From assembly GCF_040546765.1 (NCBI RefSeq), contig NZ_JBEPOK010000001.1:4960001-5024000 (forward strand): DNA of 64,000 nt, given 5' to 3'. Under the pieces are notes generated by a model. That model was not told the DNA's origin. It saw nothing but the letters and a program-made list of their open reading frames with translations, and searched no databases. Positions 53,281-62,640 of the stretch are shown piece by piece (position 1 is the first letter of the stretch; every line of letters starts with the position of its first letter). The position numbers and the translations under genes were made by a program. This stretch comes from Arthrobacter sp. OAP107 (GTDB lineage: Bacteria > Actinomycetota > Actinomycetes > Actinomycetales > Micrococcaceae).

Positions 53281-54297
53281 CTAGTTCCTGCTGTTCAGCC
53301 ACTCCAGGAGCCGGTCCAGCGGCCACGTGGTGATGATTCGTTCGGCCGGAACCCCGTTGCGCTCAGCGCGCTCGGCGCCGTACTGCAGGAAGTCGAGCTG
53401 CCCGGGCGCATGGGCATCGCTGTCGATGCTGAACAGGCAGCCGGCCTCGAGCGCCAACTGCATCAGGTTGTCGGGCGGATCCTGGCGTTCCGGCCGGGAG
53501 TTAATTTCGACGGCGACATTGGCTTCCGCGCAGGCCGCAAAGACCCGCTCGGCATCGAATTCGGATTCGGGACGGGTCCCGCGGGACCCCTGCAGCAGGC
53601 GGCCGGTGCAGTGGCCCAGGACGTTGGTATGGGGATCGGAGATGCCGCCGAGCATCCGCTCCGTCATGGTGCGCCGGTCTGAACGGAGCTTGGAGTGCAC
53701 GCTGGCCACCACCACGTCCAGCCGGTCCAGCATCTCCGGCGTCTGGTCCAGCTCGCCGCTTTCCAGGATGTCCACCTCGATGCCGGACAGCAGCCGGAAA
53801 CCGGCGTCGCCGTTCAGTCCAGCCACCACGTCCAGCTGCTCGCTGAGCCGTTCGGCGGTCAGTCCGTTCGCGATTTTGAGGTTCGGCGAGTGGTCCGTCA
53901 GGGCGAGGTATTCCCGGCCCAGGCGCCGGGCGGCGTCGGCCATCTGCTCCGGCGGGGAACCGCCGTCGGACCAGTCACTGTGGCTGTGCAGGTCGCCGCG
54001 GAGCAGCGGGCGCAACCCGTCTCCCCCGGCGGCGAGCGGCTTGGCCCCGCCCTGCCGCAGCTTTTCCAGGTAGTCGGGGACGTTGCCGTCCACAGCCTGC
54101 CGGATCACGGTGAAGGTGGTGTCGCCGATCCCCTTCGTCCGTTTGAGCCTGCCGTCCCGGGTGCGCTCTGCCACTTCGTCCGGCGTCAGTCCGCTGATGA
54201 CGCCGGCCGCCTTCCGGAAGGCCTGGACCTTGAACGTCGGCGCGGCGGAGCGCTCGAGCCAGAAGGCAATCTCGTTGAGGGCGTCAGCGGCGTCCAT
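53281..54297 (-). CDS. PHP-domain phosphoesterase with helix-hairpin-helix N-terminus
   Basis: 338 residues. Residues 1-90 resemble the helix-hairpin-helix part of DNA polymerase X (RTKGIGDTT); residues 100-338 are a PHP domain with metal ligands GDLHSHSDWSDG, LTDHSPN, GIEVDI and DSDAHAPG. Polymerase residues are absent, so it is a stand-alone phosphatase or nuclease-like protein. Confidence 0.9.
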   Translation of the reverse strand: MDAADALNEIAFWLERSAAPTFKVQAFRKAAGVISGLTPDEVAERTRDGRLKRTKGIGDTTFTVIRQAVDGNVPDYLEKLRQGGAKPLAAGGDGLRPLLRGDLHSHSDWSDGGSPPEQMADAARRLGREYLALTDHSPNLKIANGLTAERLSEQLDVVAGLNGDAGFRLLSGIEVDILESGELDQTPEMLDRLDVVVASVHSKLRSDRRTMTERMLGGISDPHTNVLGHCTGRLLQGSRGTRPESEFDAERVFAACAEANVAVEINSRPERQDPPDNLMQLALEAGCLFSIDSDAHAPGQLDFLQYGAERAERNGVPAERIITTWPLDRLLEWLNSRN

Positions 54298-54324
54298 TCT
54301 GCCCCTTCCCGGCGACGGCGGTTT

Positions 54325-54702
54325 TCAGTCCTGGTGCAGCTGGATGTAGTTGCCGCAGCCGTCGTCGAACACCGCGGAGAGCCCGGAGGGATCCTCGGCG
54401 GGCTCACCCCGGAACTGGACGCCGGCGGCGGACAGCCGCTCATACTCAGCCCGGACGTCAGGTGCGCCAAAGACGATCGCGGGGATCCCGGCGTCGTACA
54501 GTCCCTTGCTGTAGGCGGAGGCGACGGGATTGTCGCTGGGCTCCAGCAGCAGGCCCACGGTGCCGGACGCTCCGGGGTCCCTGACGATGAAGAGGTTGTG
54601 CTCGGGCATTGCCATGAGAGTGTCGAAGCCGAGGGTCTCCGTGTAGAAGGAGTGCGCCGCGGCAGGGTCCTGGACGTGGATGCTGCACATTTTGAGTCGC
54701 AT
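54325..54702 (-). CDS. VOC-family (glyoxalase-like) protein
   Basis: 125 residues, paired beta-alpha-beta-beta-beta modules, beginning MRLKMCSIHVQDPAAAHSFY and ending FDDGCGNYIQLHQD. Metal ligand pattern (His, Glu) partly visible. Unknown substrate. Confidence 0.88.
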   Translation of the reverse strand: MRLKMCSIHVQDPAAAHSFYTETLGFDTLMAMPEHNLFIVRDPGASGTVGLLLEPSDNPVASAYSKGLYDAGIPAIVFGAPDVRAEYERLSAAGVQFRGEPAEDPSGLSAVFDDGCGNYIQLHQD

Positions 54703-54845
54703 GGCGCCTACGCTACGCCGCACGGCCGCCGCTGCAAACCCGGCCCATTGACCCCAGCTGCACCCATTGACCGGGGCTTCTGCAGGGGCTGCAATTTAAG
54801 TGCGGCCCGATTTGCCGGGCAGCGCCCGTCTTGGGAGGTGCAGTG

Positions 54846-55493
54846 GTGCCCGCAGTTTCCGAAGCCGCCCCCTTGGGGCTGCTGCAACTGGTCCTCTGGA
54901 GTGCAGTGCTGGTGGCCGCCGTCGCCTGCACGGTTTTCGTGGTGCGCCACCATCTAAGGACGTCCGACGGCGACAGTTCAGACACGCTGTTCTGGGACCT
55001 TTTCGGCGGGGCAGTGGTGATTGCCCCGGCACTGCTCATCCCCGCGGTGGCTTCGCCTCCGGCTGGCCTGGCACTGGCCGCCGTGGCGGGGGTGAGCGGC
55101 ATTGCAGCCTACCGCAGCAGCCCTGCAGTGCTTTCCTGGCACGACGCCCGGCGGCGCCGGCGGGTGGACGGCCCGCGGCGCCGGGCGGCCGCCGTCGTGC
55201 ATGAGGAGATTGTGGGACGGTGGGCACGATACGAACTCGACCCCGCGCTGGCCATCAGCTACCCGGACCTGGCGGACGTGCGGCGGCCTGAAACCGCTGC
55301 GTTTGTGAAGGCCCTGCGGGAGGCCGAGACGCTGAAAACCCTCGCCGATTCCGGGTATCCGCACGCGGTTGAGCGGCTCGGCCAGGCACTCGACTGCGCG
55401 GAAACCGCTGCGGGAGTCCCGGCAACTCTGCGGTCTGCCCCGCGGCCAGCACCAGGCGAACGGGAAGACCGGGGAACTCCTGGCCGGCCGTAG
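54846..55493 (+). CDS. Membrane protein of unknown function
   Basis: About 215 residues: two N-terminal membrane helices (roughly 8-30 and 50-85) and a charged cytoplasmic region with RRRRRVDGPRRRAAAV. GTG at 54846 fits GGGAGG seven bases upstream. No family recognised. Confidence 0.65.
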   Translation: MPAVSEAAPLGLLQLVLWSAVLVAAVACTVFVVRHHLRTSDGDSSDTLFWDLFGGAVVIAPALLIPAVASPPAGLALAAVAGVSGIAAYRSSPAVLSWHDARRRRRVDGPRRRAAAVVHEEIVGRWARYELDPALAISYPDLADVRRPETAAFVKALREAETLKTLADSGYPHAVERLGQALDCAETAAGVPATLRSAPRPAPGEREDRGTPGRP

Positions 55494-55502
55494 GATGGGG
55501 CC

Positions 55503-55970
55503 ATGTCAACATACTCAGTGTCGCGCAGCACAGTCATCCCTGCCACCGCCCAGGATGTGTTTCCGCTGGTCAACAGCTTCCGCGAGTGGCCCAAGTGGTC
55601 GCCGTGGGAGACCGTCGACCCTGAGATGAAGCGCACCTACTCCGGTGCGGAATCGGGCGCCGGCGCCAGGTACGCCTGGAGCGGTAACCGCAAGGCGGGC
55701 GCCGGCAACATGGAAATCGTCGAGTCGCAGGAACCTGACGTGATTCGGATCCGGCTGGAGTTCACCAAGCCATTCCCGGGCGTGAATCCCACCATCTTTA
55801 CGTTCGTTCCGGAGGGCGGCGGCACGCGCGTCACTTGGGCCATGACCGGCGAGCACAAGGGCATCGGCAAGGTCTTTGCACTGTTCATGAACATGGACAA
55901 GATGGTGGGCGGCGACTTCGAGAAGGGGCTGGCGTCGCTGGCCGCCGCCGCCGGGACCAGGCAGACCTAG
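55503..55970 (+). CDS. SRPBCC-family (polyketide cyclase-like) protein
   Basis: 155 residues with the START/Bet v1-like pattern: VIPATAQDVFPLVNSFREWPKWSPWE at the N-terminus and a long C-terminal helix. Ligand unknown. Ten bases after the membrane protein gene. Confidence 0.88.
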   Translation: MSTYSVSRSTVIPATAQDVFPLVNSFREWPKWSPWETVDPEMKRTYSGAESGAGARYAWSGNRKAGAGNMEIVESQEPDVIRIRLEFTKPFPGVNPTIFTFVPEGGGTRVTWAMTGEHKGIGKVFALFMNMDKMVGGDFEKGLASLAAAAGTRQT

Positions 55971-56028
55971 TCCCGCCGGAAGGGTAGTCCCACCCTTAGC
56001 AGTTCCGAAATCGCAAAGGAGAAACACC

Positions 56029-56235
56029 ATGCAGATCGACAAGTCCCAGATCCTCGAATTCCTCAGGTCCCAAGGCGACAACGACAAGGCCGCCCAGGCC
56101 GATTCGCAGCTGCCTGATCAGGTGGACACCGACCAGCACGCCGGGCTGCTCTCCCAGCTCGGCATCAACCCCGCAGACCTGCTGGGCAAGCTTCCCGGCG
56201 GGTTGGGCGACAAGCTTGGAGGCCTTGGGCTGTAG
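56029..56235 (+). CDS. Small conserved actinobacterial protein
   Basis: 68 residues: helix MQIDKSQILEFLRSQGD, an acidic middle, and a Gly/Leu-rich end LGKLPGGLGDKLGGLGL. Strong ribosome site AAAGGAG. Similar short proteins are common in Micrococcaceae; function unknown. A terminator follows. Confidence 0.75.
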   Translation: MQIDKSQILEFLRSQGDNDKAAQADSQLPDQVDTDQHAGLLSQLGINPADLLGKLPGGLGDKLGGLGL

Positions 56236-56253
56236 CGGGGCCGATATTGCCGT

Positions 56254-56281
56254 AAGACGGGCCTCACTGAGGGCCCGTCTT
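56254..56281 (+). terminator. Terminator of the small-protein gene
   Basis: Stem aagacgggcc / ggcccgtctt, followed by ttcgg; 18 bases after the stop. Confidence 0.85.
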
Positions 56282-56381
56282 TTCGGTCTGCTCGGGCACT
56301 GGATTATGGTCTAAGCAGAGCCGTGACCGACTCCACGGACCGGCGTCGTATTAGCTACAAAAGACGGTTGAGGACAGCGGC

Positions 56382-57305
56382 TTGGATGGAGTCTTAAAAG
56401 GATTCTTTGTGGTGGGCATGGTCCTGCTCGTCGGCTACATATTGGCCAGGACAAACGCCCTTGGGCCGCACGGAACGAAGGTCCTGTCCACCCTGACGTT
56501 CATGGTCGGACTGCCGAGCCTGATGTTCTCGACGATCGCTTCCCGGCACATCTCCGAAGTACTCAGCCAGACGGGCCTCATTTCCGTCGTCACTGCACTG
56601 TGCTGCATGGCGCTGTTCGCGCTCAGCGGGGCAATCGGCAGGTGGGGCGTCCGGCGCACCACGGTGGGTGCGCTGGCCACGGGAATCGTCAATTCCACGA
56701 ACCTCGGCGTTCCGCTTTCCCTGTACATCCTGGGCAGTGCCACCTTCGTCACCCCCATCATGCTGTTCCAGCTCGCGCTCGTGACCCCGGTGGCGCTGAC
56801 CGTCCTGGACCTGACCGATCCTGCAGGGAAAAGGGCCTCCGTGTGGAGCATCCTGTCCACTCCCCTGCGCAACCCCGTCACGGTGGCGGCTATTCTCGGC
56901 GTCATCGTCAGCGCGGCCGGAATTGAACTTCCTGCCCTGGTGCTGGACCCGTTAAAGCTGGTGGCCCAGCTGACCGTTCCGCTGATGCTGATCATCTTCG
57001 GTATGTCGCTCCACGGCCTGTCACCGCGCCGGGGCACGGTGGACCGCGTCCCCACGCTGTTTGCCGTGATTCTCAAGTCAGCGGTCCAGCCGTTACTCGC
57101 CTGGCTTCTGGCCGTATTCGTGTTCCACCTCGATACCTTCAGCACCTTCGTTGTCACGGCCTGTGCAATCCTTCCCACCGGCCAGAACGTGGTCCTGTAC
57201 GCCGTCCGGTACGGTGTGGGCCAGAATCTTGCGCAATCCACGGCGGTAGTGACATCGGCTTTGGCCGTCCCGCTCCTTCTGGGGGCGGCCTGGATGTTTG
57301 GCTGA
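56382..57305 (+). CDS. AEC-family transporter
   Basis: 307 residues, about ten membrane helices, auxin-efflux-carrier/malonate-permease type (STLTFMVGLPSLMFS and NSTNLGVPL). Starts at a TTG without a clear ribosome site. Likely exports or imports an organic acid. Confidence 0.88.
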   Translation: MDGVLKGFFVVGMVLLVGYILARTNALGPHGTKVLSTLTFMVGLPSLMFSTIASRHISEVLSQTGLISVVTALCCMALFALSGAIGRWGVRRTTVGALATGIVNSTNLGVPLSLYILGSATFVTPIMLFQLALVTPVALTVLDLTDPAGKRASVWSILSTPLRNPVTVAAILGVIVSAAGIELPALVLDPLKLVAQLTVPLMLIIFGMSLHGLSPRRGTVDRVPTLFAVILKSAVQPLLAWLLAVFVFHLDTFSTFVVTACAILPTGQNVVLYAVRYGVGQNLAQSTAVVTSALAVPLLLGAAWMFG

Positions 57306-57355
57306 TTCCGGCCCGGGCTACTGACGGCGGGCGCCTCCCCGGAATAAACTGCGCC

Positions 57356-58534
57356 ATGGACTTCGTGAACAGTGATGCCTCTTCGCTGGATCCCTTTCCG
57401 CAGTACGAACGGATGCGGGAATCCGCCCCCGTCTACCACGACGAGCAATCCGGAAGCTGGCATGTCTACAGGTACGACGACGTCCAACGGGTTTTGTCCG
57501 AACACGGCACCTTCTCTTCAAAGATGGGAGGGGACGAACCATCCGAGACAGGCCAGCTGTTTGCAGCGAGCCTGATCACCGCCGATCCGCCCCGGCACCG
57601 GCAGTTGCGCTCCCTGGTGACCCAGGCCTTTACCCCGAAGGCAGTGGACGGCCTCGCGCCGCGCATCTCGGCACTGACGGAGGAGTTGCTGGACGGGATC
57701 GCTTCCAAAGGATCCGCCGACCTCATCGCCGAGCTGGCCTACCCGCTGCCGGTGATCGTCATCGCCGAGCTCATGGGCATCCCCGCCGAGGACCGCGACC
57801 GGTTCAAACACTGGTCCGACGTCATCGTCAGCCAGACGCAGTCCGGAGCCCGGACTGCCGACCACAGCACCACCAACCGGGAAATGGCCGAGTACTTCCT
57901 TGCCCTCATCGAACACCGCAGGCGCCAGCCCGGGAATGACCTGATCAGCAGCCTGCTGGCGGCCGAGATCGACGGGCAGAAGCTGAGCGTGGCCGAGCTG
58001 CTGGGCTTCTGCAGTCTGCTGCTGGTGGCCGGCAACGAGACCACCACCAACCTGATCGGCAACGCGGTTCTCTGCTTCACCGACGCGCCGGGAACAATGG
58101 ACCGGCTCCGGGCCGAACCGGCGCTGCTCCCCCAGGCCATTGAGGAAGTGCTCCGCTACCGTTCCCCCGTCCAGTCGATGTACCGGGTAACCGCCGGCGA
58201 GACTACGTTGGGCGGACTTCAGGTTCCGGCCGGCGCACCGCTGGTGGCCTGGATCGGTTCGGCCAACCGCGATGAGCGCCAGTTCGAGCGTCCTGAACTG
58301 TTCGACGTCGGCCGGACACCAAACCGGCATCTCGCTTTTGGCCACGGCATCCACTTCTGCCTCGGCGCCCCGCTGGCCCGGCTCGAAGCCAGGATCGCAC
58401 TGCAGTCCGTTCTGGAGCGGCTCCCCGGACTGGCCCTCACACCGGGAGCCCACCTCGAACGGATGGACAGCACCATCGTTTACGGCGTCAAGGAGCTGCC
58501 TGTCAGCTGGCAGGCCGCCAGGGAGCAGCAGTGA
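57356..58534 (+). CDS. Cytochrome P450
   Basis: 392 residues, soluble bacterial class I size. I-helix AGNETTTNLIG, ExxR in EEVLRYRSP, and heme loop FGHGIHFCLGAPLAR (Cys near 341). No ferredoxin nearby, so redox partners are elsewhere. Overlaps the next gene by four bases (GTGA). Substrate unknown. Confidence 0.95.
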   Translation: MDFVNSDASSLDPFPQYERMRESAPVYHDEQSGSWHVYRYDDVQRVLSEHGTFSSKMGGDEPSETGQLFAASLITADPPRHRQLRSLVTQAFTPKAVDGLAPRISALTEELLDGIASKGSADLIAELAYPLPVIVIAELMGIPAEDRDRFKHWSDVIVSQTQSGARTADHSTTNREMAEYFLALIEHRRRQPGNDLISSLLAAEIDGQKLSVAELLGFCSLLLVAGNETTTNLIGNAVLCFTDAPGTMDRLRAEPALLPQAIEEVLRYRSPVQSMYRVTAGETTLGGLQVPAGAPLVAWIGSANRDERQFERPELFDVGRTPNRHLAFGHGIHFCLGAPLARLEARIALQSVLERLPGLALTPGAHLERMDSTIVYGVKELPVSWQAAREQQ

Positions 58535-58911
58535 GCACCCTCAGCGACGGCGCGCCCGGAGTGCTTCAGGCCTACTACCGGATCCTCCGTGCAGGAATCA
58601 GGACCTACGATCCGGGCGGCGAATTCCGGACGCTCCTCGCGGACGACCTGGAGTTCGAAGGGCCGTTGGCCGGCAAACGCACAGGCGCGGAAGGCTTTTG
58701 CCAGGGGGTCAAGGGTTTCATCGCCAACGTCATGGACTTAAGAGTCATTCAGGAAGTCCACGGCCTGCACGGATCGGCGATACTCTACGATGCCCAAATG
58801 CCCGGCGGGACGGTGCGGTTCGCGGAATTCTTCAGCATCAGCGACGGCAAAATTGCCGCCCTGCGGCTGCATTACGACGCCGCCGACTACACCCGAAAGG
58901 GCGGCCGCTGA
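58531..58911 (+). CDS. NTF2/SnoaL-like protein
   Basis: 126 residues, nuclear transport factor 2 fold: LQAYYRILRAGIRTYDPGGEFRTLLADDLEFEGP, ending in a beta sheet. Coupled to the P450 gene by a GTGA overlap, which suggests they act on the same compound. Confidence 0.82.
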   Translation: MSTLSDGAPGVLQAYYRILRAGIRTYDPGGEFRTLLADDLEFEGPLAGKRTGAEGFCQGVKGFIANVMDLRVIQEVHGLHGSAILYDAQMPGGTVRFAEFFSISDGKIAALRLHYDAADYTRKGGR

Positions 58912-58966
58912 TGTCCCGACCAACGCAGATGTCCTGACCAACGAAGTTGGGAGCGGGAGTTGGGAA

Positions 58967-59449
58967 TTACAGCTCGACGGTGCCGCTCTCGCCCACGCTC
59001 ACGCGGCTGTGGGTGACCTTCGACTTGACCCACTGCAGGACGGTCGCCGCGGTGCCGCCGGGGCTGGTCCAATACTCGGCGGAGTCGGAGTCCACGTGCA
59101 GCAGGACTACCCCGGGGGTATCCGGGCCGTCCGGGAACCAGGCCTCGACGGACTGGTTCCACAGCTCGCGGATCTTGGCCGGGTCGCGCACCACTTGGGC
59201 GGTCCCGGCCACGGAGACCCACTCGGTGCCCTTGCCGAAGGACACGTTGACCCTGGCGTCGGCGGAGACGTGGGCCACCTGCGAGGTTCCCTCGCAGGTG
59301 AAGAACCACATGTCGCCGTCGTCCTTCACGTCCTGGACGGCCAGCGGCCGGCTGACCAGGGCGCCTTCTTCGTTGAGGGTGGTGAACATTCCGATGTGGG
59401 AATGGTTGATGATGTCCGTGACCTTGCTGATGCTTTCCGTGCCCGTCAT
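58967..59449 (-). CDS. Pyridoxamine 5'-phosphate oxidase-like flavin/F420-binding protein
   Basis: 160 residues, split-barrel fold of the general stress protein 26 type (HIGMFTTLNEEGALVSRPLAV, DMWFFTC, VNVSFGKG). Single gene convergent with the P450 pair; role unknown. Confidence 0.9.
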   Translation of the reverse strand: MTGTESISKVTDIINHSHIGMFTTLNEEGALVSRPLAVQDVKDDGDMWFFTCEGTSQVAHVSADARVNVSFGKGTEWVSVAGTAQVVRDPAKIRELWNQSVEAWFPDGPDTPGVVLLHVDSDSAEYWTSPGGTAATVLQWVKSKVTHSRVSVGESGTVEL

Positions 59450-59549
59450 GCTGTCACCTCGTTCTGTTCGAGTACGTTCTCAGTACGTTCAGTTGAACCG
59501 GGTCAATGCCCTGCCCACCACCCTATTGGTAAGTGTGCTTAGTTTCCAG

Positions 59550-61064
59550 TTAGAGGCCCCGCGCCAGCACCTCGCCCCTGAAGAATCCGGGCCGGATCCG
59601 GGCCATCACCAGCATGCTGAGCACGCCGAGCAGGATCACGCCCATGCCCAGGATGAACACCATGCCCACGCCGCCCACCGACGAACCGGAACCGTACTCC
59701 GGATCCATGGAGTCGTAGGCCGTCTTCACGAACATCACCAGCAGGATCACGCCACCCAACAGCGGAGCCAGGAACTTGAAGAGGAGCGCCCGGGCACTGC
59801 TGAAGGCCACTGCCCGGAAGAACCAGACGCACGCGAGCGCGGTGATCCCGTAGTAGAAGCAGATCATCATGCCCAGCGCCGTAATGGTGTCCCACAGCGC
59901 GTTCTCGGATGTGGTCCGGGTGATCACGTAGAACGCCGCCGCCGCGATGGCCGCCGCAATGGTGGCGTAGCTCGGCGACTTGAACGTGGGGCTGACCCTG
60001 CCGAACTTTCCGGGCAGTGCCTTGTAGTGGCCCATGGCCAGCAGCGTCCGCGCCGGAGAGACGAACGTGGACTGCAGCGAGGCCGCGGAACTGCTGAGGA
60101 TGGCCAGCGACATCAGAATGGCGAACGGCCCCATGACCGGCCCGGACAGAACGGCGAAGATGCTGGACTGGTTCTCCGGATTGCCGGTGCCCAGGCCGGC
60201 CTCCCCCACACCGGCGAAGGACAGTGTGGCCAGCGCGGCCATCATATAGATGGCCACAATAACGACGACGGTCACGGTCGCCGCCCGCCCGGGAGTCTTC
60301 TCCGGGTTCCTCGTCTCCTCGTTCATGGTCAGAGTCACGTCCCAGCCCCAGTAAATGAAGATCGACAGTGACACGCCGGCCGCGAACGTGGAGAAGGAGT
60401 CCACGGCGAAGGGGTTGAACCAGTCCGGCGAGATGGCCGTGGCGTCGAACGCCGTCCCATTGGCCACGTGGACAAACGCGGAGACGGCAAACCACCCCAG
60501 CACCAGCAGCTGGAACCCCACCAGGACGTACTGGACGCCCTTGGTGGTTTCCATGCCGCGGTAGGAGATCCAGCACGCCGCCGCGATGAACACCAGGGTG
60601 GTGGCGATGTTCAGCGGCATGTTCTTTGACAGCTCAGCGATCCCGGGGTTGCCGAGCAGCTGGGCGAGCATCAGGTAGAAGAAGTCGACGGCGACCGCCG
60701 CAAGGTTGGACAGCACGATGATGGTGGCGGCGATCAGCCCCCACCCTCCCATCCAGCCAATCCACGGACCAAAGGCGCGCGTTGCCCACGTAAAGGAGGT
60801 CCCGGCGTCGGGCATTGCGTTGTTGAGTTCCCGGTAGCCGAGCGCCACGAGCAGCATGGGGATGAACCCCACGAGGAAGACCGCCGGCAGGTGCACGCCC
60901 ACCTCGGACACGGTGGGTCCGAGGGCCGCGGTGAGCGTGTACGCCGGCGCGATGCAGGACACCCCGATCACCACGGCGCCGACCAGCCCGACGGAACCGG
61001 CCTTGAGGCCCTTTTCACTCAGGCTTTTGTGCGTGTCCTGGGTAACGGGGGCTTTTGTACTCAT
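59550..61064 (-). CDS. APC-family amine/amino acid permease
   Basis: 504 residues, 12 membrane helices, with SCIAPAYTLTAALG and TMNEETRNPEKTPGRAA. Follows the flavin amine oxidase gene by 21 bases, so the pair forms an operon for uptake and oxidation of an amine, perhaps putrescine. Confidence 0.92.
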   Translation of the reverse strand: MSTKAPVTQDTHKSLSEKGLKAGSVGLVGAVVIGVSCIAPAYTLTAALGPTVSEVGVHLPAVFLVGFIPMLLVALGYRELNNAMPDAGTSFTWATRAFGPWIGWMGGWGLIAATIIVLSNLAAVAVDFFYLMLAQLLGNPGIAELSKNMPLNIATTLVFIAAACWISYRGMETTKGVQYVLVGFQLLVLGWFAVSAFVHVANGTAFDATAISPDWFNPFAVDSFSTFAAGVSLSIFIYWGWDVTLTMNEETRNPEKTPGRAATVTVVVIVAIYMMAALATLSFAGVGEAGLGTGNPENQSSIFAVLSGPVMGPFAILMSLAILSSSAASLQSTFVSPARTLLAMGHYKALPGKFGRVSPTFKSPSYATIAAAIAAAAFYVITRTTSENALWDTITALGMMICFYYGITALACVWFFRAVAFSSARALLFKFLAPLLGGVILLVMFVKTAYDSMDPEYGSGSSVGGVGMVFILGMGVILLGVLSMLVMARIRPGFFRGEVLARGL

Positions 61065-61085
61065 GGGATTGCCTCTCCGGAGTGA

Positions 61086-62495
61086 TCAGCCGACGGCGGC
61101 CGTTGCGTCCGCCAGTTCAGGGGCCGTTGCTGCGGCCTCGGCGATGCGGGCCGCGGTGGCCTGGCCCATGCGGACCGCCCCGTCCACGTGCTGGTAGCCT
61201 TCGGCGGCGAGGTCGGAGGAGCACCAGTAGATGGGGCCGACGGCTGCGTGCTGGTCCTTGCCGTAGCGGTGCAGGCCGCCCAGGTCGTAGCTCGCGGCGT
61301 ATGCGCCGCGCGTCCATTCCTCCGAGCCCCAGTCGGATTCGTAGTACACCTCGGGCTCCAGGGCCTTGTCCCCCAGGAAGCCGGCGATCGATTCCAGGAT
61401 GGCTTTCTTGCGGTCCGCGGCGCTCAGTTCGAAGACGGCGTCGGCCTTTTCATCGGAGATGAAGCCGACGAGCGTTCCGCGGGTATCGCCGTGGTTGGTG
61501 TTGTCGTAGACCTCCTGGACCAGCGAGCCGGCGCCGAATCCGGTGCCGGAGAGTCCGTCCTCGCGCCAGAACGGCGTGCCGTAGACGGCGTGGACCTTGA
61601 TGACCAGTCCCAGCGACTGGTGCTGGTGCATCTGGTGCTGGCGGCGCGGCAGCGGAGGGTTGAAGGAGACGCGGGAGTACAGGTTGGGCGGCACAGCCAT
61701 GATCACGAAGCGCGCGTTTACCGTGGCCCGGTCGGAGACGGCGGTGACCCGGTGGCCGTTGCCGCCGTCGGCCTCCCAGTGGATGGTGCGCACCGGGCTG
61801 TTAAGGACGACGTCGGCACCCAGCTCCGCTGCCTGCAGCAGGGAGACCTGCTGCATCCCGCCGATGACCCGCTTGTCCAGGATGAAGTCCTCATCCGTCA
61901 GGTGGGTGAAGGAACCGGCGGAGGCGGCCATCAGGACTGCCTGCAGGGCGGAGAAGGCGTGCGCCGGCTTAGTGAGCATGCCGCCGGCGATGAACAGCCC
62001 GATGTTGTTGCAGGCCTCCTCGTCCGGGGAATTCTGGCGCAGCCAGTGGTGGAAGGAGATGGTGTCCAGCTCACGGGCCTTGGGGTGTGCCCACGGTTCG
62101 GTGGCGCCGATCTCGGCCGCCAGTTCATCCAGCAGCGCGGTGAGCTTTTCCATCTCGGCAGCCGTGGTGGCGCTGACCGGGAACATGTCCCCCGTGTAGC
62201 GGACCGGCGCGCCATCCGCACCCACGTAGACGGACTCGCCTTCGCGGTAGCGGGAGTAGGTGTCCAGGCCGAGCTCGTCCAGCAGGGCCAGGAGAGCGGT
62301 CTGGTCCGGCGATACCCACTGCCCGCCGATCTCGAGCATGGCACCGTCCACGGTGTCGGTCCACGTCCGGCCGCCCACACGGTCACGGGCCTCGAGCACA
62401 GCGACGCTCAGGCCCGCCTTTTTCAGTTCGCGGGCAGCGGTGAGGCCGGAAGGTCCGGCGCCGACGATCACTACGTCGCGGTCAAGATTCAGCAT
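61086..62495 (-). CDS. Flavin-containing amine oxidase (putrescine oxidase-like)
   Basis: 469 residues: FAD-binding VVIVGAGPSGLTAAREL and VLEARDRVGGRTWT, central substrate domain, and C-terminal FAD motif with GYQHVDGAVRMGQ. Resembles putrescine/monoamine oxidases of Arthrobacter and Rhodococcus; uses FAD, unrelated to the copper oxidases. Preceded by a TetR-type operator. Confidence 0.9.
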   Translation of the reverse strand: MLNLDRDVVIVGAGPSGLTAARELKKAGLSVAVLEARDRVGGRTWTDTVDGAMLEIGGQWVSPDQTALLALLDELGLDTYSRYREGESVYVGADGAPVRYTGDMFPVSATTAAEMEKLTALLDELAAEIGATEPWAHPKARELDTISFHHWLRQNSPDEEACNNIGLFIAGGMLTKPAHAFSALQAVLMAASAGSFTHLTDEDFILDKRVIGGMQQVSLLQAAELGADVVLNSPVRTIHWEADGGNGHRVTAVSDRATVNARFVIMAVPPNLYSRVSFNPPLPRRQHQMHQHQSLGLVIKVHAVYGTPFWREDGLSGTGFGAGSLVQEVYDNTNHGDTRGTLVGFISDEKADAVFELSAADRKKAILESIAGFLGDKALEPEVYYESDWGSEEWTRGAYAASYDLGGLHRYGKDQHAAVGPIYWCSSDLAAEGYQHVDGAVRMGQATAARIAEAAATAPELADATAAVG

Positions 62496-62536
62496 GATGT
62501 CCTTTCTCTGTGGCCGCTTGAGTGATGCGAACCACT

Positions 62537-62555
62537 AAATGAATGCCATTCATTT
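62537..62555. promoter_or_regulatory. Probable operator of the TetR regulator
   Basis: Perfect palindrome aaatgaatg-c-cattcattt between the divergent amine oxidase and TetR genes. Confidence 0.75.
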
Positions 62556-62640
62556 ATAAGAACTATAGAGCCTTTGGCGAGGGAGCGGAAGAGGCTGATG
62601 GAATAATGCGAAAGGACGTTCACCCGCAGAAAGGTCAGCC

